A stretch of DNA of 64,000 bases, taken from NCBI RefSeq assembly GCF_954871325.1, contig NC_088775.1, positions 68,921,561 through 68,985,560 on the forward strand. Reading direction: 5' to 3'. Positions 47,245 to 59,439 of this stretch are shown piece by piece. Numbering within the stretch: the first letter of the stretch is position 1; every line of letters begins with the position of its first letter. The notes under the pieces are model-generated. The model was not told the DNA's origin and searched no databases. It saw only the letters and a program-made list of their open reading frames with translations. Origin of the DNA: Gordionus sp. m RMFG-2023. Taxonomy: Eukaryota > Nematomorpha > Gordioida > Chordodea > Parachordodidae. Made by a program: the position numbers and the translations under genes.

Positions 47245-47660
47245 GAATTCAATATTTTGTTTGAAAAATTATATTTTTTGAAATTTAATTTATAATCGTT
47301 TACTTCTAACGTTTTTTGAATGGTTATAAGATTTCTCTTATGAATCTCGATTGATTCCTCAGTAATTATTATATCGTCTAAATATCTAAATATACCATTG
47401 CACCGGGCAGTTTAATAACGAATCCACTGCTTGTTGAATATGGCAGGCGATGAAGCAGCCCCAAGCGGAAGCGGGAAACGATAATTATAGCGAATAAAAA
47501 CTATTTCATATCCTCATTTAAAGCTTTCTGTAAATACACTTCTGATAAATCGAATACCTCATATTTTGATCCATCACATAGTAGGTAATAACTCTTTTAT
47601 TCTGGGTATAGGATGTTGATCAATAAAAATAGATGGAAATGATAACATAGTTATTAATTT
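47245..47660 (-). mobile_element. Gypsy-type LTR retroelement fossil (reverse transcriptase part)
   Basis: A short minus-strand remnant of a Gypsy-like reverse transcriptase domain, recognisable around its YLDD-like active-site region. It is broken, with several breaks, and no LTRs, gag, protease or integrase were found near it. It appears old. Confidence 0.7.
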
Positions 47661-47920
47661 ATATTATAATATTAAATACAGTCAAACCTATCTAACTTTG
47701 GCATTGGCATCGTTGGGATTAAAATTTTGCCCAACTTAGATAGTTGCCCAATTTATCATGACCTTTCTTTTGATATAAACATTTTACCCTCTGTTATACA
47801 GTTTAGCAAAAAAGTGAGATTATGTTTAACCATATTCAAATAACTATTTTTATTAATTCATCAAAATCACGAGTAAAATTATATATGTATATATAAGCTT
47901 ATACAAAATAAGATGCATAT

Positions 47921-48289
47921 GTCGTATTAGGATATAGAATCCATGGGGATTTGGAACCTCTTGATATTAAATCATTTACTGAGGGCGATTTAAAATATTC
48001 AATTTAATCGAAAATATATCCCAGCATGTGTATAGTTTCTACCCTATCAATTTCAGGCAAGCCTTTTGCATTTTACATTTTAGTATTTTTTATTTTATAT
48101 AAAAATCATTAAAAATTTAGGAATAGTTCTAAGTTCATGGAAAAATTGTTTGAAATTCACAGTTTGGTTATTTATACAAGCTGAAATAAAATTCCTGATA
48201 AATCAGATTTTTAGAATTAAAAACGCCCCTAGTAAAGGATTCAAGATCTGGAAATAACAAACCCCATAGATTTCATATCCTAATACGAC
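47921..48289. mobile_element. MITE with GTCGTATTAGGATAT ends, nested
   Basis: GTCGTATTAGGATATAGAAT and the right end TTTCATATCCTAATACGAC form good inverted ends of a 369-bp element inside the Tigger-like element. CATAT lies next to both ends, but the exact target duplication is unclear. Relatives lie at 18657, 30060 and 52050. Confidence 0.75.
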
Positions 48290-48515
48290 ACATATAATTA
48301 TTCAACAATATTTGCATACAAAATAAGAATAAAAAATATTTTATGAAGTAAAGTACGGATTTATTTTTGATTGTTTAATTGGTAATGTTTAGATTTCATA
48401 TCCTAATACGACACATATATAATTATTCAAAAATATTTGCATACAAAATAAGTATAAAAAATATTTTATGAAGTAAAGTACGGATTTATTTTTGATTGTT
48501 TAATTGGTAATGTTT
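48269..48515 (+). repeat. Two-copy tandem duplication, 123 bp
   Basis: GATTTCATATCCTAATACGA starts at 48269 and 48392. The copies are nearly identical through GAAGTAAAGTACGGATTTAT and TTAATTGGTAATGTTT. The unit spans the right end of the nested MITE, so the duplication is younger than that insertion. Confidence 0.9.
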
Positions 48516-48902
48516 TATTTGCATGAAGTTTGAAATATCTTCTGTAGGCATATGAATATTGCGAACAGTTACTTTAGAAATATTAAATCTTTTAAATTCT
48601 CCTTGAGTATGATGATTTAGAAATTTAATAATCATAATTTTTTAAGTTAACGATAACTCGTTGTATTTGTCTATTAATTTTGTTATTTGACATGAATATT
48701 TTTAAAAGATGATAAAATTTTATAATATAATTAAATGAATTCAATAAAAAAAATAAATACCCACTTTATAGAGGTTCTAAGAAAAAAAATTGCCCTCTTT
48801 TCAAAGTAGACAGTTGTCTAATTTATCAAGTCATTTTCTATATATTTGATTGGGACTCAAAATTTTGGACGAATTAAGGAGGCCAAATGACAGGTTTGAT
48901 TG

Positions 48903-50060
48903 TTATAATATACCCAGTAATTTAATTTTAATGACATTTATAATTTTCATATTCAAGCAATTATTAACAAAATAAAAACACGAATATTTTAAGATGATCA
49001 AAATTTAATTAATAGAGAGTACCAATGGTACTTTATAGTCATTTACAGTTCACCCAGATAATTTCAATTTAGTTAAATCGTATATTTATACTAACCTATA
49101 TGATCCACCTTTTTAATCGTATAACCTCATACAATAGATTGGGTTCAGATAAAATATCCCAGGATGAAGACATATTTTTAACATTTTGAGCCACAGTTTC
49201 CATTAAAAACGAAGAATTTTTACTTATGAACAAATTATTAGTTGATCAAATTTTATTTTATACTAATTCAAAAATATTGACCAATTTTGCATTTAATACC
49301 GATATTCTATTATTTATACTAACTAAATATTATTTTTGTACTCTAAATCTGACAAAAATAAACTGATAAAAAAAATATTGAACATTTCACAAAATTACTA
49401 AATTCGCCAATTTAAAATAATTTGCTAAACAATAACTCCATTCATAATGATTCAAATTATCAAAATATTATAATATATTCAAGCTCGCCATATTTTAAGC
49501 GTGAATGGGGTTGGATGAATCATAACCTAGGGAATAAAGCAAAGGAAGGGGAAAGAACAGAATTAAAGTTAAAGAAATATTTACTTTCTGGTGAACCGAA
49601 AAATATATGATGTATATTTTAATTAATAAGTGCAAAATAAAATGTTCCCAATTATCTTCGCGCACAGAATAAAGATTTTACTACTTTAAATAATTTTTCG
49701 AATATTAGACAATTTTTATAAAATATATATAACACTATTATTCCATTCATCATACCAGATAAATGTTTATTCAGTGTAGTAAAAAGTTTTTTTTACTCAA
49801 AGGATGAGATGTCTCCTTGATTAATTTGTATCGGAAATGTATTAAGAATCTCTAATAGTTGCACAATGCTAATTCTCATTATGACTTTTAAGTTATATTT
49901 TAAATAATTACTCACAAAATTTAAAAAAATAAACCTCATAGCATAAGTTTTGTGATTTTTTTTAATGTTAAAAATTTGGAAAATGTTGTATGTAATTATC
50001 TATAGTGACATATTATACATATTTATCTTCATGCCTCCTCCCTCGCCCCATTTGACTATG
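48903..50060. other. AT-rich stretch with one short unknown frame
   Basis: A 62-codon plus frame (49422-49610) reads REWGWMNHNLGNKAKEGER in its middle, less repetitive than its neighbours, but no family is recognised. At about 50030-50060 CCTCCCTCGCCCCATTTGAC resembles a C-run MITE end. Confidence 0.35.
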
Positions 50061-50068
50061 CCTATGAT

Positions 50069-50270
50069 TAGTGTTCTTAATCGGCTCGATTTGAACCGAT
50101 TTTTAAAAACGGCTAACTCAACATTATAGCCAGGAAAATATTGCCTAAGTGTCTAGATTTTGCCAATAGATGTTCAATAAATCTTAAGGCTTGCATAATA
50201 TTTTTCTGGATAAAATATTGAGTTAGCCGTTTTTAAAAATCGGCTCAAATTGAGCCGTTTTTCAACAATA
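50069..50270. mobile_element. Small MITE, TAGTGTTGTTAA family
   Basis: The 202-bp palindromic element starts TAGTGTTCTTAATCGGCTC and ends GAGCCGTTTTTCAACAATA. Flanks CCTATGAT (50061-50068) and CATATGAT (50271-50278) match at seven of eight bases. The internal arms TTTTTAAAAACGGCTAACTC and complement pair well. Confidence 0.88.
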
Positions 50271-51687
50271 CATATGATATTTTTAGTTTCAAGATTTATG
50301 TATATTGCATTACCACCTTTTTTTATAAAATAATATTAAACTATTTAAACAATCATTAATATCTTACCATCTTGTTTCAAATGTAAATAATTTTCTGTAA
50401 AAAAAGTTTGATATTGTGATGACCATGACTAACGGGGGGGGGGGGGGTTAAAAGGAAGCGTATGCTTCTAAAATGAAAGAATATACTTTTCGTATATTTA
50501 CATGTTTATTATTAAGTTTTTTCCCCTGATAAATTTAAATATTAAATTTTTTTATCTCCTTGCGGATTAACGTCTTTTTAATTTAATTATTCTTTTGAAA
50601 TCTACACAATAGATATAATTGTAAACTATCAAAGGCTGGCAAAAAATCCACTAATTAAATTTAATCATTTATTTTAACAAACTAATCGAATTTCGAAACA
50701 CTATATAAGATTGCGCAATTTTTCAGTGTTGGTGCTCTTCTAAGAAATTGCGTTTTGTGTTGTGCAGTAAAATAATCGTAAACCATCAGGATTTTAGTAA
50801 GTAAGAATTTTTAATGCTTATCTGTCATTGCCAAATATTTAAATCTTCTAGAACCTACAAGTTATGGCCTTTAAGAAAATGACATTAATTTTATTCAATA
50901 AAAGGGCATGCCTATCCATTAAATTATATTTTCAAAGGCATAATTAATATATACCTTTAAAGAAATATTCATGTAAATAAATGCCTACCGATATAGTCAG
51001 AAATTAAATTATTTATGAAAAAATGACAACCGGACGAGTTTGATAAAATAACAATTAAACTGTCTCCTTTATAATTTCGTCATTTTTTTAGGAAGTGGCT
51101 AACATTTCAATACTTAATGTCGAAAGAAAGTTAGTAATGAGTACCAATATATGCAAAAAAATAAATATTTGTTAAAATCAATAAACCTCGAATTTATAAT
51201 TTCTATATAACTCATCTAAACTCCTAATTGCAACACAATTAAAGTTAAAAGGAGAGGGGAGTATTTTTCTCTCATTCCAGTTTTCTGGAGGAGGGGGGGG
51301 GGGTTCGAGTATATTATTATATTACAAATTGTGCTATATTTATTTTAAATTATAACAGTGCTTGATTATTATACGGTTCTGTAATTAAAGAAATGCAAGA
51401 AACAAATTTTTCGACCCAACCCAACTCGTAAAAAGAAAATCATTTTATCGACCCGATCTACCAATTTTTTTTTAAAATTCAAAATATATAAATATTTGTT
51501 GATATGATTAAATTCAATATTGTAACAAAAATATTTGAAAACTAGACTCAACTCGGCCCACCTGAAAAAAAATTATTTTATGATCCAAAATAAAAAAACA
51601 ATCACAATTTCTCACATTTTTTTTTAATTGAAATTGAGTTAAAATCAAGTCAGAATATTATTCTTAAGGGTCTTTTTCCACCCCCTT
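50271..51687. other. AT-rich stretch with G runs
   Basis: G runs of 12 to 14 at about 50436 and 51290 resemble C/G-run MITE ends, but no complete element could be drawn. A short minus frame at 51551-51369 has no known domain. Confidence 0.4.
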
Positions 51688-51850
51688 GCACAATAGCATC
51701 ACTAGCCTTTACCATCTCAGGGGACTCAACTAAAAAGATTATAGGGGGTTTACTTCACATACCCCTCATTTTTGCGGGAGTTCGGTGTGTTTTTTTCCGC
51801 CCATGGGTGTGGTTTCCTTTTAATATCTTACATCCTTTTTATATTGAGAT
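51688..51850 (+). mobile_element. MITE end, GCRTCACTAGCC family
   Basis: GCATCACTAGCCTTTACCAT, then GGGGACTCAACTAAAAAGAT and a GGGGG run parallel the end at 2201. The terminal CAG is not clear and no right end was found. Confidence 0.5.
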
Positions 51851-51919
51851 CTTACAAACTCTGATTAATCAAATTCTCAAATTCTCACATTTTTTCATTT
51901 ATTATCATATTGAGTTATG

Positions 51920-52425
51920 AATTTTGGGGATTTAGAATCTCTCAATTATATAATTTTTATATTAAAGAAAAATCGTCCATGATTGGAAATGTATTCCAGC
52001 ATATGGTGAATATACATTGTGAATTTTAGACCATTTAGTCCTAAACTTGTATCGGAATATGGAATTCATAGGGATTTGGAATCTCTCAATTTTATATCAG
52101 TTACCGAGAGCGCTTTTTAAATTTGAAATATCGTTGACCAGAAATGTATTCCAACATATGTAGAACGCTTATTTTATCAATTTTAGATAATTTAAAAAAT
52201 TTTTTATGTTACTTTATAATTTATATGAAAAAACGATATAAAAACGAATTTAATAAAGTATTTCAACAGTTATTGGCAAAATTGTCTGAAATTCACAATG
52301 TGGTACTCTATAAATGTTGGAATACATTTCCTGTTAAATATCAGAATTTTTAGATTTAAAAATCACTCTTAGTAAATGAAATCGAGACTCTGAATCCTAA
52401 TGTCCATACCCCATTATGACATATA
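51920..52425. mobile_element. MITE copy and a half, GGGGATTTGGAATCTC family
   Basis: TTTGGGGATTTAGAATCTCTC (51926) and GGAATATGGAATTCATAGGG (52054) are two left-end-like pieces. Both are followed by GAAATGTATTCCA and CATATG. One right part (52279-52425) carries AAAATTGTCTGAAATTCAC and CCATACCCCATTATGACATA. This suggests one copy beside or inside another. Relatives: 47921-48289 and 30060-30450. Confidence 0.55.
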
Positions 52426-52556
52426 CATATGGTGTATAAAACAATAATAATGAAATTAAAACAAAGCAAGACATTTTGCAAGCTATGCCACGATGATATA
52501 TTATAAATAAAATATTCATTTATTATTAGGCAACAACTCTTTATAAATGTACATAG

Positions 52557-53060
52557 TAGTGATCTGCATCGGGCCTAATTTTTCAAGCCCGGCCCGACCC
52601 GAAATTTTTTTTAAAAAAGTTTTGCCGGCCCGAACCCGAAATTTTTTAAAATGTTATGCCGGCCCGAACCCGAAATTTTTTTAAAATGTTTTGCCGGCCC
52701 GGTCCGAACCCGAAATTTATTTTAAAAAAATTTTCCGGCCCAGCCAGGCCCGAATTTATTTAAATTTAGAAATTAATTTTTATAATTACTTAAAATAAAA
52801 GACATATGTTATATAGCGTTTAGTTTCAATAAATTAAATCAAAAATTTTTATTTTACATAAAAAATTATATAAAATTGATAAATTTAGATATATTTAATA
52901 AAATTTCCAAGGTCCCCGGCCCAAATTTTTTTTAAAATATTAGGCCAGGCCCGAACTCGATTATTTTAAATAGAATTAGGCCTGAGCCCAGCCCGAAGCC
53001 CATTCGGGCCGAGCCGGACTCTGGCCGGGTACGGGTCGGGTCTAACTTTGCAGATCTCTA
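52557..53060. mobile_element. hAT MITE with GGCCCG-rich ends
   Basis: Inverted ends TAGTGATCTGCATCGGGCC and AACTTTGCAGATCTCTA lie between exact copies of GTACATAG (52549-52556, 53061-53068). Subterminal zones repeat GCCGGCCCGAACCCGAAATT on the left and GGCCCGAACTCG or CCCGAAGCCC on the right. The middle is AT-rich and non-coding. Weaker members: 24763-25044 and perhaps 59440-59542. Confidence 0.93.
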
Positions 53061-53068
53061 GTACATAG

Positions 53069-54106
53069 TATTTATTATAATATCTTTATCTTAGAGTGTT
53101 GAATATTTTCGATTGCAAATTAAAAAAATATTATGAGTAAAGAATTACAAAAGTAATATAAAATCTATTCTTACTCTTAATTTCAAAATCCTACTCAATT
53201 TTATCCCTCTTCCCCACTTGAAGATATCCAACTCTTTTAAAATAATGATAAAATAGGCGAACATGAGTCCTCTAGAAGGAAACCTCAAGGTTCACAAAAA
53301 CCTCGAGCTCATAAGATTCACCGTCTCTCCAACATATTTATAAAATTTAAATCACAAATTACATTATATTATATTGTATTGTATTGTATTATATTTCATT
53401 ATATTATATTATATTACATTATATCATATTGCACCGTGAATAAGACGTATTATACATATAAAGTCAGAAATATTGCAAATATAGATTCAGAAATAGAATA
53501 TAAATTAAATTAACCGAATATTATATAATTTTTAGACTGCCATTATTTAAGAAAATTTATCAAATTCTATAAAGGAAAGATTTGAAAATGAAAAAAAATT
53601 ATATTTACTCTTTATTATGGATTTCTAGTTTTTCGTTGGCCAATACAATCAGGCATTTCATTATAAATGTTTAAAAAAAATTTTATTTAAAAAAAATTGG
53701 TCTAAAAATAAAAATAAAGTGAAACAAACTTTAAATGTTATTTCAGCAGAGGATGATGAAAATCAATTTAATAAAATATAGACTGTGAATAACAGATAAT
53801 TTAAAGCATTTAAAACATTCTAATTTTATTATACATTACATTAGCTTACACGATAGAACCGAACAATATTATTTTTATACCCATTTAAATAATACTATAT
53901 CTTCATGATGCATCTTTTGAAATGAATACAGCATAAATATCTAATAATTGAATAAATATTTATTCGTTACAATAAATATTTACCTTCCTCCTTTTCCTTA
54001 GATCTCATGTTTACAAATTCAATTAATAGACGAAACAGGTGAGTTTTATTTGAAAAATTAGCCCTTTATCGAATCCTTAAAGGATAATATTTGATTGTTA
54101 TTATAT
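53069..54106. other. AT-rich stretch with a pentamer microsatellite
   Basis: A TATTA/TATTG microsatellite covers about 53361-53430. Nothing else recognisable was found. Confidence 0.5.
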
Positions 54107-54114
54107 TAAATTAC

Positions 54115-55385
54115 TAGTGATGTTAAAAGTTACTTTTGAAACATAACTAGTTACAGTTACTAGTTACAGTTACTAGTTACAGTTACTAGTTACAGTTACT
54201 AGTTACATTGGCAAAAACATAACTAGTTACAGTTACTAGTTACATTTTTACAAAAGTAACTAGTTATTAGTTACAGTTATTTTCAAAAGTAAATAGTTAC
54301 TTACTTTATACATCCTTCATATGCGCATTATTTATTTATTGAATGCATTTATTTAACATAAAAAAAATTAGGATAAACAAAGTATAATCAGTTATTTAAA
54401 ATAATATACAATTTATTTATATAAAAAAATATCGCAAAATTGAAAATTTACATCCAATATAAAAATATATATTTGCATTGAAAAAAACACATTTATTTTT
54501 CATAAAAATTAGAATCTAATAAATGTTTATTTGCTTTTAACAACAAATTAATTTCAAAGTTATTATCTAGGAGACGTGCTCGTTTATCTCCAAAAATGAG
54601 CTTACCTAGACTGAATAAGCGCTCTACGGGAGCACTTGATGTTAGAACAACATTATATTTAATAAAGAGTAATTTTAACTTTGGAAAATCGTTATATAAA
54701 GAAAAAGTGTTGTTATTAGATTTGATAAAGTTTTCTATAAGTTCATTATCCAGAATATTTTGGCGCTTTAGGTCAAAAAATCCAACTACATCAAGTGATG
54801 TTGGTTTTGAGCATGATTCATTCGTCTGGGATTCACTTTGAGGTATTAAGGTTTTTATTAAATTTAAAATTTCCTACTTTTTTGCTTTATTCCTCTCTTG
54901 CCTAATCCAAGGCCAGTCAGTTTTAAATAAAGGGTGAAGAATTGCAGCAATGATGTTATCATTATCATAAAGATTATTAAACCTATAACATGTTATTATT
55001 AATTTATAAATAATTATTTGATTTTAGTTACCTTTTTTCAATACTAGCTAGTATAGTATCCTTTAGAGGTTGACAAATTATTAATCCCTGCACATCTGCC
55101 ATACATATAAATATTTGTGTTATTGTTGGGAACAATCAGACATTTTCACAAAATTTTAAATTAATAAATTAAATTTAAAAAATAAATTTAATTTAAAATT
55201 AATTTATCACAACATATTAAAAATAAAATTAATTATTTAAATATATCTTTAAAAGTAACTAGTTACTTTTGGCAGTTACATTTCAAAATTTTTAACTAGT
55301 TACAGTTACTAGTTACAATTTTAAAAATATAACTAGTTAGAGTTATTTTTTAGCCAAAATGTAACTAGTTACCTTAACATCACTA
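54115..55385 (-). mobile_element. hAT element with ACTAGTTACAGTT repeats
   Basis: Ends TAGTGATGTTAAAAGTTAC and GTTACCTTAACATCACTA lie between exact copies of TAAATTAC (54107-54114, 55386-55393). Both subterminal zones are arrays of ACTAGTTAC/AGTT units, about ten at the left (54145-54300) and several at the right (55250-55380). A minus-strand transposase remnant fills the centre. At 1271 bp it is shorter than a full hAT and lacks the N-terminal part. Confidence 0.94.
54480..55110 (-). pseudogene. hAT transposase remnant, C-terminal part
   Basis: Minus-strand reading includes LCQPLKD-like text, NIIAAILHPLFKTDWPW (the region after the second catalytic aspartate in hATs), then an open stretch of about 120 codons with RQNILDNELIENF, FIKYNVVLTSSAPVERLFSL and IFGDKRARLLDNN. 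The SSAPVERLFS...KRARL order is the hAT dimerisation signature. A stop separates the two open parts. The N-terminal half is absent within the element. Confidence 0.88.
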
Positions 55386-55393
55386 TAAATTAC

Positions 55394-56880
55394 ACAATAA
55401 AATATTAAAAAACTAGTTTCCATTTTTATACTTTATTATACTACATATGGACTTTACAGAGAAATAAATCAATATAACGAATCATTTATCACTCATTTAG
55501 ATTAATTTATCCTTATTTTAAATTGTAACGAAAAGCTTGTAATCGTTAAATGTTCTAAACAAAGGTAAAGTAACCGTTAATCTTTTTTCGATATAACTAT
55601 TTCTTCTTATTATTGCACTTGGTTGGAATTATTATCTTGCGTTATTTCATTTTCGTTTATTAGACTTCACACTATCACAAATTATATGATCAGTATTTTC
55701 ATTTAACTCAATTATTAAATCTTAAATTACAGGTTAATAAAACAATTCATGTTGTAATTACATTTTACAATTTTAAAATTTTCTTTAAGATCTTTTAAGA
55801 CATACCATTGATATTTATTTCATATGCTTTGGACATGATAGTGCATATTCATTATAAGCCCGTTATTCCGCGAATCCGGTCAAGCTATTTTTAATTTGAT
55901 CAATTATGGGACCAAATACTTCAACAGTATCCAGAGATCAATTGGACTGCGTGCGTTCATCTATAATTTCACCTATGGATAACCTCCTTGTTCGACTTTT
56001 CTATTTTTAGCATTCTACATTATGCCCAATGGTTATCTGTTAGCTTTAAATCAGGAATTTTTTCATGTAAATTGCTTTATATTGAATAGACGTGAAGGTT
56101 ATGAAAGATGTAACATCTTAGATCATTTTCCAAGCTGATAAAATATTTCAATTTTTAGTTTGCATTATTTTAAAAATTTCCAAAAAAATTAGAGCTGCTT
56201 TAATATATTTTCACAGATCAAATTAGCACCGATGAGGTTTTAGCCTCAAACAATTTATGATTAATTGTATGCTATAGTTTACTTATAGCGACAGGGAATA
56301 GGTTCTCTTCATCATAAAACCATCTAAAGGTTTTTTCATATGCTCATCACCTTGTTTCACTTATTTTTGGACCTTCACAGCTTACTTTGGTCTGATAAAT
56401 TATTTAGAAGGATAGAACATTCTTTTTATTTGCTTCGTCAAATTCAGCTGCTGTCTTATGTACTATATATTTTCAAACTAACTCGTTTGCGATTTATATC
56501 TCTTTTTTAATATTAAATTTTTAATTTTACCTAGAACAGCATTAATAAGTTTAATAACGTCCCTTGATTATCAAAAAGTTTTAGCTTTCTTTTTTTACGT
56601 TTGCTTTTAGAATAGTCTTCCCTATGTGGTCTTTAAATATTTTATAATTTTTTGATTTAATTCATATCATCTCAAGGAAATTTCCATAATTTAAATTTTA
56701 ATTTTCATAAAACTCTATCATCTTAAATATTTATCTTATTACAAGATATTATTGCGAATCTGTCGATTCTTTTCATTTATTATATTAAATGTAATTGAAT
56801 TTTACGCTTGCACTCTCTCCCTGTTTCACATAACTTTTTTAATATGAAAACAATAAGAATAATGTATATGATATAAAATT
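55394..56880. other. Decayed stretch, possibly old transposon coding DNA
   Basis: On the minus strand some short pieces look protein-like (for example IGEIIDERTQSN near 55970 and YIVHKTAAEFDEANKKN near 56450), but frames break often and no family is recognised. No RNA gene was seen. Confidence 0.3.
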
Positions 56881-56990
56881 AATTACATTTTTTTGATCGG
56901 CTTCTTCTTTTCTGATCGGCCTCAAAATCGACATTTTCTCACGGGCTCGTGGGAAAAATGTCCACTTGGTCTTATGGTCAGTCCGTCCCT
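56881..56990 (-). mobile_element. MITE end, CAGGGACGGACTGACC
   Basis: On the minus strand it starts CAGGGACGGACTGACCATAA and runs through CCCACGAGCCCGTGAG and GCCGATCAGAAAAG. Such CAGGG(A/G)CGGACT ends are common on hAT elements. The partner end was not found; the decayed stretch 55394-56880 could be its interior. Confidence 0.5.
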
Positions 56991-57959
56991 GATAATGATT
57001 TTTAAATCATGGACATCTGATTTAAAATTGTTTATGCTTCTGCTCTGCTCTATAAACAATTTTTTAAAAAAGGCAAACTTAAAACAGTTAGAGGAGATGT
57101 TGAACCTGTTATTCTAATATGATAACTGGTTGCAGTCAATATAAATGGGAATATAGGTATTAAGTATCTCGATATAAAACGACTACCTTGATATTTTCGT
57201 ATATCAAAATTAAAAAATATATGAAGGCATTATATATTTTATATGACCCTTTTTGACCATTGTAATACAATTTTTACCTAAAATGGGAAAGTAATTAAAT
57301 AAAAAAACCACATGAAATCTTGGGATAATAATATTTTTAGCAAATGTATAGTATTATAATTAATTTTATTAAAAATTATTTATTATTGAGATTACATAGA
57401 TAATATAAAAAAAACTATAATTTTTTCCATTTTGCCTTTTCTTCTGGTCTTTAATGACTTGAGGAAAGCATTTAAAGACGGATACTCATTGATTAACTAA
57501 GGACACATAGAAAGAAAGGAAGCCACGAATAATAATTACTGCTGAATTAAAAATTATAGTTGCAGGATTCAAGATATTATTAAAAGATTAAATGGCACAG
57601 TTACACATTTTAGGAAAGTTACGACGAAAATCAAATAAAACGTTTAAAATATCGGGTTCTACTTAAAATAATAATTTTAAAAAGGCTTAAAAATCTCAGA
57701 GACATTTTTAATGAATGTTAGGAGGATTTACAATTTGGGTTATTTACTTATCAGGTAAAACAATTATTCATATTACTTTATTTTTAAAAAAGCGGTTTGA
57801 ATTTAAAAAATTTATCAAATTAAAAATATATTTAAGAAAAAAAACAAATAAGAATATATTAAAAAATTATATAAAGAAAATTAATAAATATTTATAAATT
57901 TTATATAGAAAAACATTAAAAAGAACTAGAAAAAAAAATTCACCCTAGAGAGGAATGAA
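56991..57959. other. AT-rich stretch, nothing recognised
   Basis: Only short lysine/isoleucine-rich frames occur. Confidence 0.5.
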
Positions 57960-58470
57960 TGCTTAGGAAATTAGACCGGCAGATTTCAGGAGAAATCTGC
58001 TGATGAAGGTGGAATATTTCTAGGGTACCCTGTGATCTGTCTCATTATTTTCCTTAAGGTTTTAATGAAATTAAGGGCCTTATTTCTGAACATGCCTAAG
58101 GTATTAATAACGATTGGTATGAACACCGTGTTAATGAGGCTAGCATATTTGTTTTTAAGGATTTCTGCATTTTCGATGGCAGTTAATAAGTGGTTTGACT
58201 TTGCTGTAAAATTGACACATGTATAATCCCAGGTCAGTGGAAGAAGTCCAGGAAATAAGAGATATACCATCCGGGTATATGGCCTTTTCATTTGATTGGT
58301 TTGAGAGTAGATGGGATATTAACTTTTTTGAGGGCAGCTAGGAGAAAGTTCTATTATAGATTTATGGCGGAAATGCGTCCGTAAGGGATGGTAGGCATTT
58401 CGATGGGCTGGCCACAATCGATGCGAATGGAGGTTACTACTGCATTCCAGCAAAGGCGAAGAACTATGGA
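57960..58470 (-). mobile_element. Retroelement fossil, C-terminal region
   Basis: A minus-strand remnant resembles the conserved C-terminal region that follows the reverse transcriptase in a class of invertebrate retroelements. The exact family is uncertain. It is broken, with few breaks in this short piece, and no reverse transcriptase core or terminal repeat lies nearby. It appears to be an old fragment. Confidence 0.5.
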
Positions 58471-59439
58471 TATACGTAGCTTATTTATTTTGAGTATATT
58501 TAAACATTTTACTTAGATTATGAACAGCCTTCAAACTAAGAAAAAACTTGATTTTACAATTAAATGTTTAGGCAATGAAAGAAGATTAAAAGAGAATTAT
58601 CGCAGCTGAATAAAAAAGACTATGAAGTTCCCTAATAAACTCTCATTAGATGACTGGATAGGGTTTAATGACATTATAAAATTTTAAAACTACTAAATAT
58701 TCTTAAAGTAGATTATCTAATCACAAAAGATAATATTTTCCGCAGAAGAATTCTTGCTTTAAAAATCGATGAAAATTTAATATAATAGAGGAGTTAAAAT
58801 GGTTTACATCAAGTCTTGACCTTAATCAAATAGGAAATTACAAAAAGAGAGATATGATTATGATAACATCGTCCTTATATAAATGCAGATAAATATTCAA
58901 CAAAATAGCATCAAAACATGCAACAGTTAATTAGCTCTATCTCAATTAGAAGAATTAGGGTATTATATAGAGTATCAGTAAAATTTAAAAAAAATTATAA
59001 CGGGCCTAGCTAGGCAAATTATATGGACCATGCAAGTACATTGCTGGGCAGAGAAATTCTTACTTTCTTTGGGCCAGACCGGGAAATTTATTCATAAAAT
59101 ATCAGGCAGCTCTCAAATCTCTGATTTTTCGTAAAATCAGGCTTTAAACCTTTGATATATTTTTTTGAATTTCAAGCTAACATTTCGATTAATACTATTT
59201 GAAAATAAATTGCAATATGCTTATTTCTTTGTATTTTAAGAGCTGTCTAAAATATTAAATCCATAAATAATATAGTAAATTTATAGAAAATTAAATAAGT
59301 TATTTATGATATGATTCAATTACAAACATACAATACATATATCAAATAAAATAATTAAACGGTTGTTGTAAAATGGATAGCCATAAAGGAGAGATATAAG
59401 AGCCTTAATTGAACTTGGGGAAAAATTAGATATAAATAT
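58471..59439. other. AT-rich stretch, possible MITE left part
   Basis: GGGCCTAGCTAGGC and GGGCCAGACCGGG at 59000-59090 resemble the GGCCCG-rich zones of the GATCTGCA hAT MITEs, but a matching left terminus was not found. The rest has no recognisable feature. Confidence 0.35.

Larger units (their letters stand above)
47679..48902. mobile_element. Tigger/pogo-like non-autonomous element
   Basis: Ends CAGTCAAACCTATCTAAC and GGTTTGATTG (right, complement CAATCAAACC) are the typical Tigger/pogo terminus. TA precedes the left end; the right flank reads TTA. Near the ends, TTGCCCAATTTATCA and TTGTCTAATTTATCAAG are related. No DDE transposase is encoded. A smaller MITE (47921-48289) sits inside. Confidence 0.7.

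Noticed and set aside
54596-54841. Plus-strand 81-codon frame
   Set aside because: It is the shadow of the minus-strand hAT transposase remnant, which has a clear dimerisation motif in the same interval.
57986-58226. Overlapping frames on both strands taken as host genes
   Set aside because: The minus-strand text matches the C-terminal region of a retroelement protein; the plus-strand frame is its shadow.
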